In this document: positions 62,718 to 64,000 of the stretch, in pieces
Layout of the letters: each line of letters begins with the position of its first letter
Position numbering within the stretch: position 1 is the stretch's first letter
From: Altererythrobacter sp. ZODW24
GTDB taxonomy: Bacteria > Pseudomonadota > Alphaproteobacteria > Sphingomonadales > Sphingomonadaceae
Length of the DNA stretch: 64,000 nt
Reading direction: 5' to 3'
NCBI RefSeq assembly: GCF_003344885.1
Contig: NZ_CP031155.1
Coordinates: forward strand, 948,501-1,012,500
Position numbers and translations under genes: made by a program
Notes under the pieces: generated by a model
Databases searched by the model: none
What the model was told of the DNA's origin: nothing
What the model saw: the letters and a program-made list of their open reading frames with translations, nothing else

Positions 62718-63914
62718 TTACAGGCCCAAGATCATCTTGGTGATGATATTGCGTTGGATCTCGTTCGAACCACCGTAAATCGATGTTTTGCGCATGTTGA
62801 AATAAGATGCAGCGGCGTGCTGCGCATAGTCTGGCCCAATCGGATATTCATTCGATCCGGCATCGGCAACATTGCGGTAATAAGGCGTGCCGTAATGGCC
62901 AACTGCTTCCAGCGTCAGCTCGGTCAGCCTTTGTTGGATCTCGGTACCCTTGATCTTCAGGATTGAGCTTTCCGGCCCCGGCCCGCGTCCGGCTTCTTCG
63001 CCAGCGAGCGTGCGAAGTTCGGTAATCTCAAGCGCAGCCAAATCGATATCGAGCTGGCTCACTTTGCGGGCAAAATCAAAGTCACTGATGAGCGGTTTGT
63101 CGTCCAGCATTTCCTTGCCCGCGATCTCGCGGAGCTGTTCAACGGCTCTCTTCGAACGCGCGACGCCGGCAATTCCCGAACGCTCATGTGCCAGCAAGAA
63201 TTTGGCGTAGGTCCAACCCTTGTGCTCTTCACCGACAAGGTTTTCAACCGGGACGCGCACATCGGTGAGCCACGTCTCGTTGACCTCGTGTCCGCCATCA
63301 ATGAGCTTAATCGGGCGCACTTCGATACCCGGCGTTTTCATATCGACCAGGATGAAGCTAATGCCTTCTTGCGGCTTGGCTGCGTCGGGGTCGGTGCGGC
63401 ACAGGAAGAAACCCCAGTCCGAATGCTGGGCCAGCGTAGTCCAGGTCTTCTGGCCATTGATCACATAATGATCGCCATCGCGCACCGCTGTGGTTTGCAA
63501 GGATGCAAGATCAGACCCGGCGCCGGGTTCGCTATAGCCCTGACACCACCACACATCGCCGCTGCGAATGCCGGGCAGATGCTGTTCTTTCTGAGCGTCA
63601 CTGCCAAACGTGTAGATTACCGGACCGACCATCGACGCGCCAAAGGGAAGCGGCATGATCGCGTTGACCCGCGCATTCTCCTCAGACCAGATATATCGCT
63701 GCGTCGGCGTCCAGTCGGTCCCACCATATTCGGCAGGCCATGCAGGCACTGACCAGCCCTTTTCGCCAAGCACCTTGTGCCATGCGACCAAGTCTTCGGG
63801 CGGCATATCGTCACGCAGTCCGTCTCCAGAAAGCTGTTTGGGGTAGTTTTCTGCAATGAAAGACCGCACTTCGTCACGAAATGCTACTTCATCAGGGCTG
63901 AAATCCAAATTCAT
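62718..63914 (-). CDS. acyl-CoA dehydrogenase
   Basis: A 398-residue acyl-CoA dehydrogenase. Blocks include SVPAWPAEYGG, WCQGYSEPGAGSDLASLQT, DGDHYVINGQKTWTT, AKFLLAHERSGIAG and IYGGSNEIQRNIITKMILGL. The FAD-contacting YGGSNEIQRN is clear; the position of the MCAD catalytic base (Y-E-G) is Gly here, so the base may be elsewhere, possibly the Glu in AHERSG. A good ribosome site (AGGAGA) precedes the ATG. Together with the next gene it may form a two-subunit enzyme for a branched or steroid-like acyl-CoA; no regulator or thiolase is in view. Confidence 0.92.
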   Translation of the reverse strand: MNLDFSPDEVAFRDEVRSFIAENYPKQLSGDGLRDDMPPEDLVAWHKVLGEKGWSVPAWPAEYGGTDWTPTQRYIWSEENARVNAIMPLPFGASMVGPVIYTFGSDAQKEQHLPGIRSGDVWWCQGYSEPGAGSDLASLQTTAVRDGDHYVINGQKTWTTLAQHSDWGFFLCRTDPDAAKPQEGISFILVDMKTPGIEVRPIKLIDGGHEVNETWLTDVRVPVENLVGEEHKGWTYAKFLLAHERSGIAGVARSKRAVEQLREIAGKEMLDDKPLISDFDFARKVSQLDIDLAALEITELRTLAGEEAGRGPGPESSILKIKGTEIQQRLTELTLEAVGHYGTPYYRNVADAGSNEYPIGPDYAQHAAASYFNMRKTSIYGGSNEIQRNIITKMILGL

Positions 63915-63976
63915 CGGGCGACTCTCCTAGCCTGTGTTGTTTGCGCTCTTACACTACTGCTAACGAGAGAAAAGAG

Positions 63977-63988
63977 ACGTTCCAACGT
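63977..63988. promoter_or_regulatory. short inverted repeat upstream of the ACAD pair
   Basis: ACGTT-CC-AACGT, a perfect 5-bp inverted repeat with a 2-nt spacer, lies about 65 bp upstream of the ACAD start. TetR-type regulators of fatty-acid genes often bind similar sites, but the assignment is tentative and the window ends just beyond. Confidence 0.3.
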
Positions 63989-64000
63989 TCATGGTATTAC

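Noticed and set aside
1..64000. CRISPR array, tRNA, rRNA, transposase or phage genes.
   Set aside because: No repeat-spacer pattern, tRNA cloverleaf, rRNA core sequence, transposase or phage product was recognised on either strand; this is a visual scan, so a short ncRNA could be missed.

Overview
The window comes from an alphaproteobacterial chromosome, most likely Sphingomonadales/Erythrobacteraceae. This rests on gene content and order: an edd-glk-eda Entner-Doudoroff operon, a RcdA/DUF1465 cell-cycle protein, DUF465 proteins, PtsP, and a complete ccoNOQP-ccoGHIS cluster. It also rests on moderately high GC and very dense gene packing, with many 4-nt start/stop overlaps. No rRNA, tRNA, insertion sequence, prophage or CRISPR array is visible, and no gap longer than about 300 bp lacks a gene.

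Layout. 1-5.1 kb: the end of edd, then glk, eda and a divergent PEP-carboxylase-like gene, chained by ATGA overlaps and closed by a perfect hairpin. 5.2-11.5 kb: an L,D-transpeptidase on the plus strand, then a minus-strand series of tilS, cpoB-like, rodZ-like, ptsP and a 51-aa DUF465 gene. 11.6-23.7 kb: housekeeping genes. These are a second DUF465 gene, an rcdA-like gene, glpK, an MBL hydrolase-DUF4230-nadA-DUF2971 operon, an EamA permease, an old yellow enzyme, lipB with a small lipoprotein, a membrane protein, a phospholipid-methyltransferase-like protein, an MFS carrier and an ArsC-family protein. 23.8-27.9 kb: a TonB-dependent siderophore receptor behind a Fur-like box, an orphan [2Fe-2S] subunit and a MATE exporter.

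28-36 kb is the most distinctive accessory region and looks like a uronate (unsaturated oligosaccharide) utilisation locus. It holds a KduD dehydrogenase, a long RpiB/LacA/LacB-family isomerase (DhuI-like candidate), a LacI regulator, a TRAP transporter (DctM, DctQ, DctP) and a hydratase/FAH-fold enzyme. A divergently transcribed, secreted parallel beta-helix protein resembling pectate lyases completes it. Related palindromes around ACCGGT lie before the isomerase gene and in the divergent promoter, which suggests one LacI regulon. The product 2-keto-3-deoxygluconate would join the Entner-Doudoroff route through a kinase not seen here and the eda aldolase at the start of the window.

36-51 kb: a HI0933-type flavoprotein, a DEAD-box helicase with a DbpA domain, a GST, TrhO, a tripartite RND efflux operon, a secreted two-domain protein of unknown function and a large ATPase-LuxR regulator. 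51-60 kb: a Crp/FNR regulator lacking N-terminal cluster cysteines, followed by all eight cbb3 oxidase structural and assembly genes. FNR boxes precede both the regulator and ccoN, so the block looks like a self-contained microaerobic respiration module. 60-64 kb: an M14-type metallopeptidase/deacylase, YaaA, and two adjacent acyl-CoA dehydrogenases.

All assignments come from reading the sequence and recalling family signatures. No database search was run.
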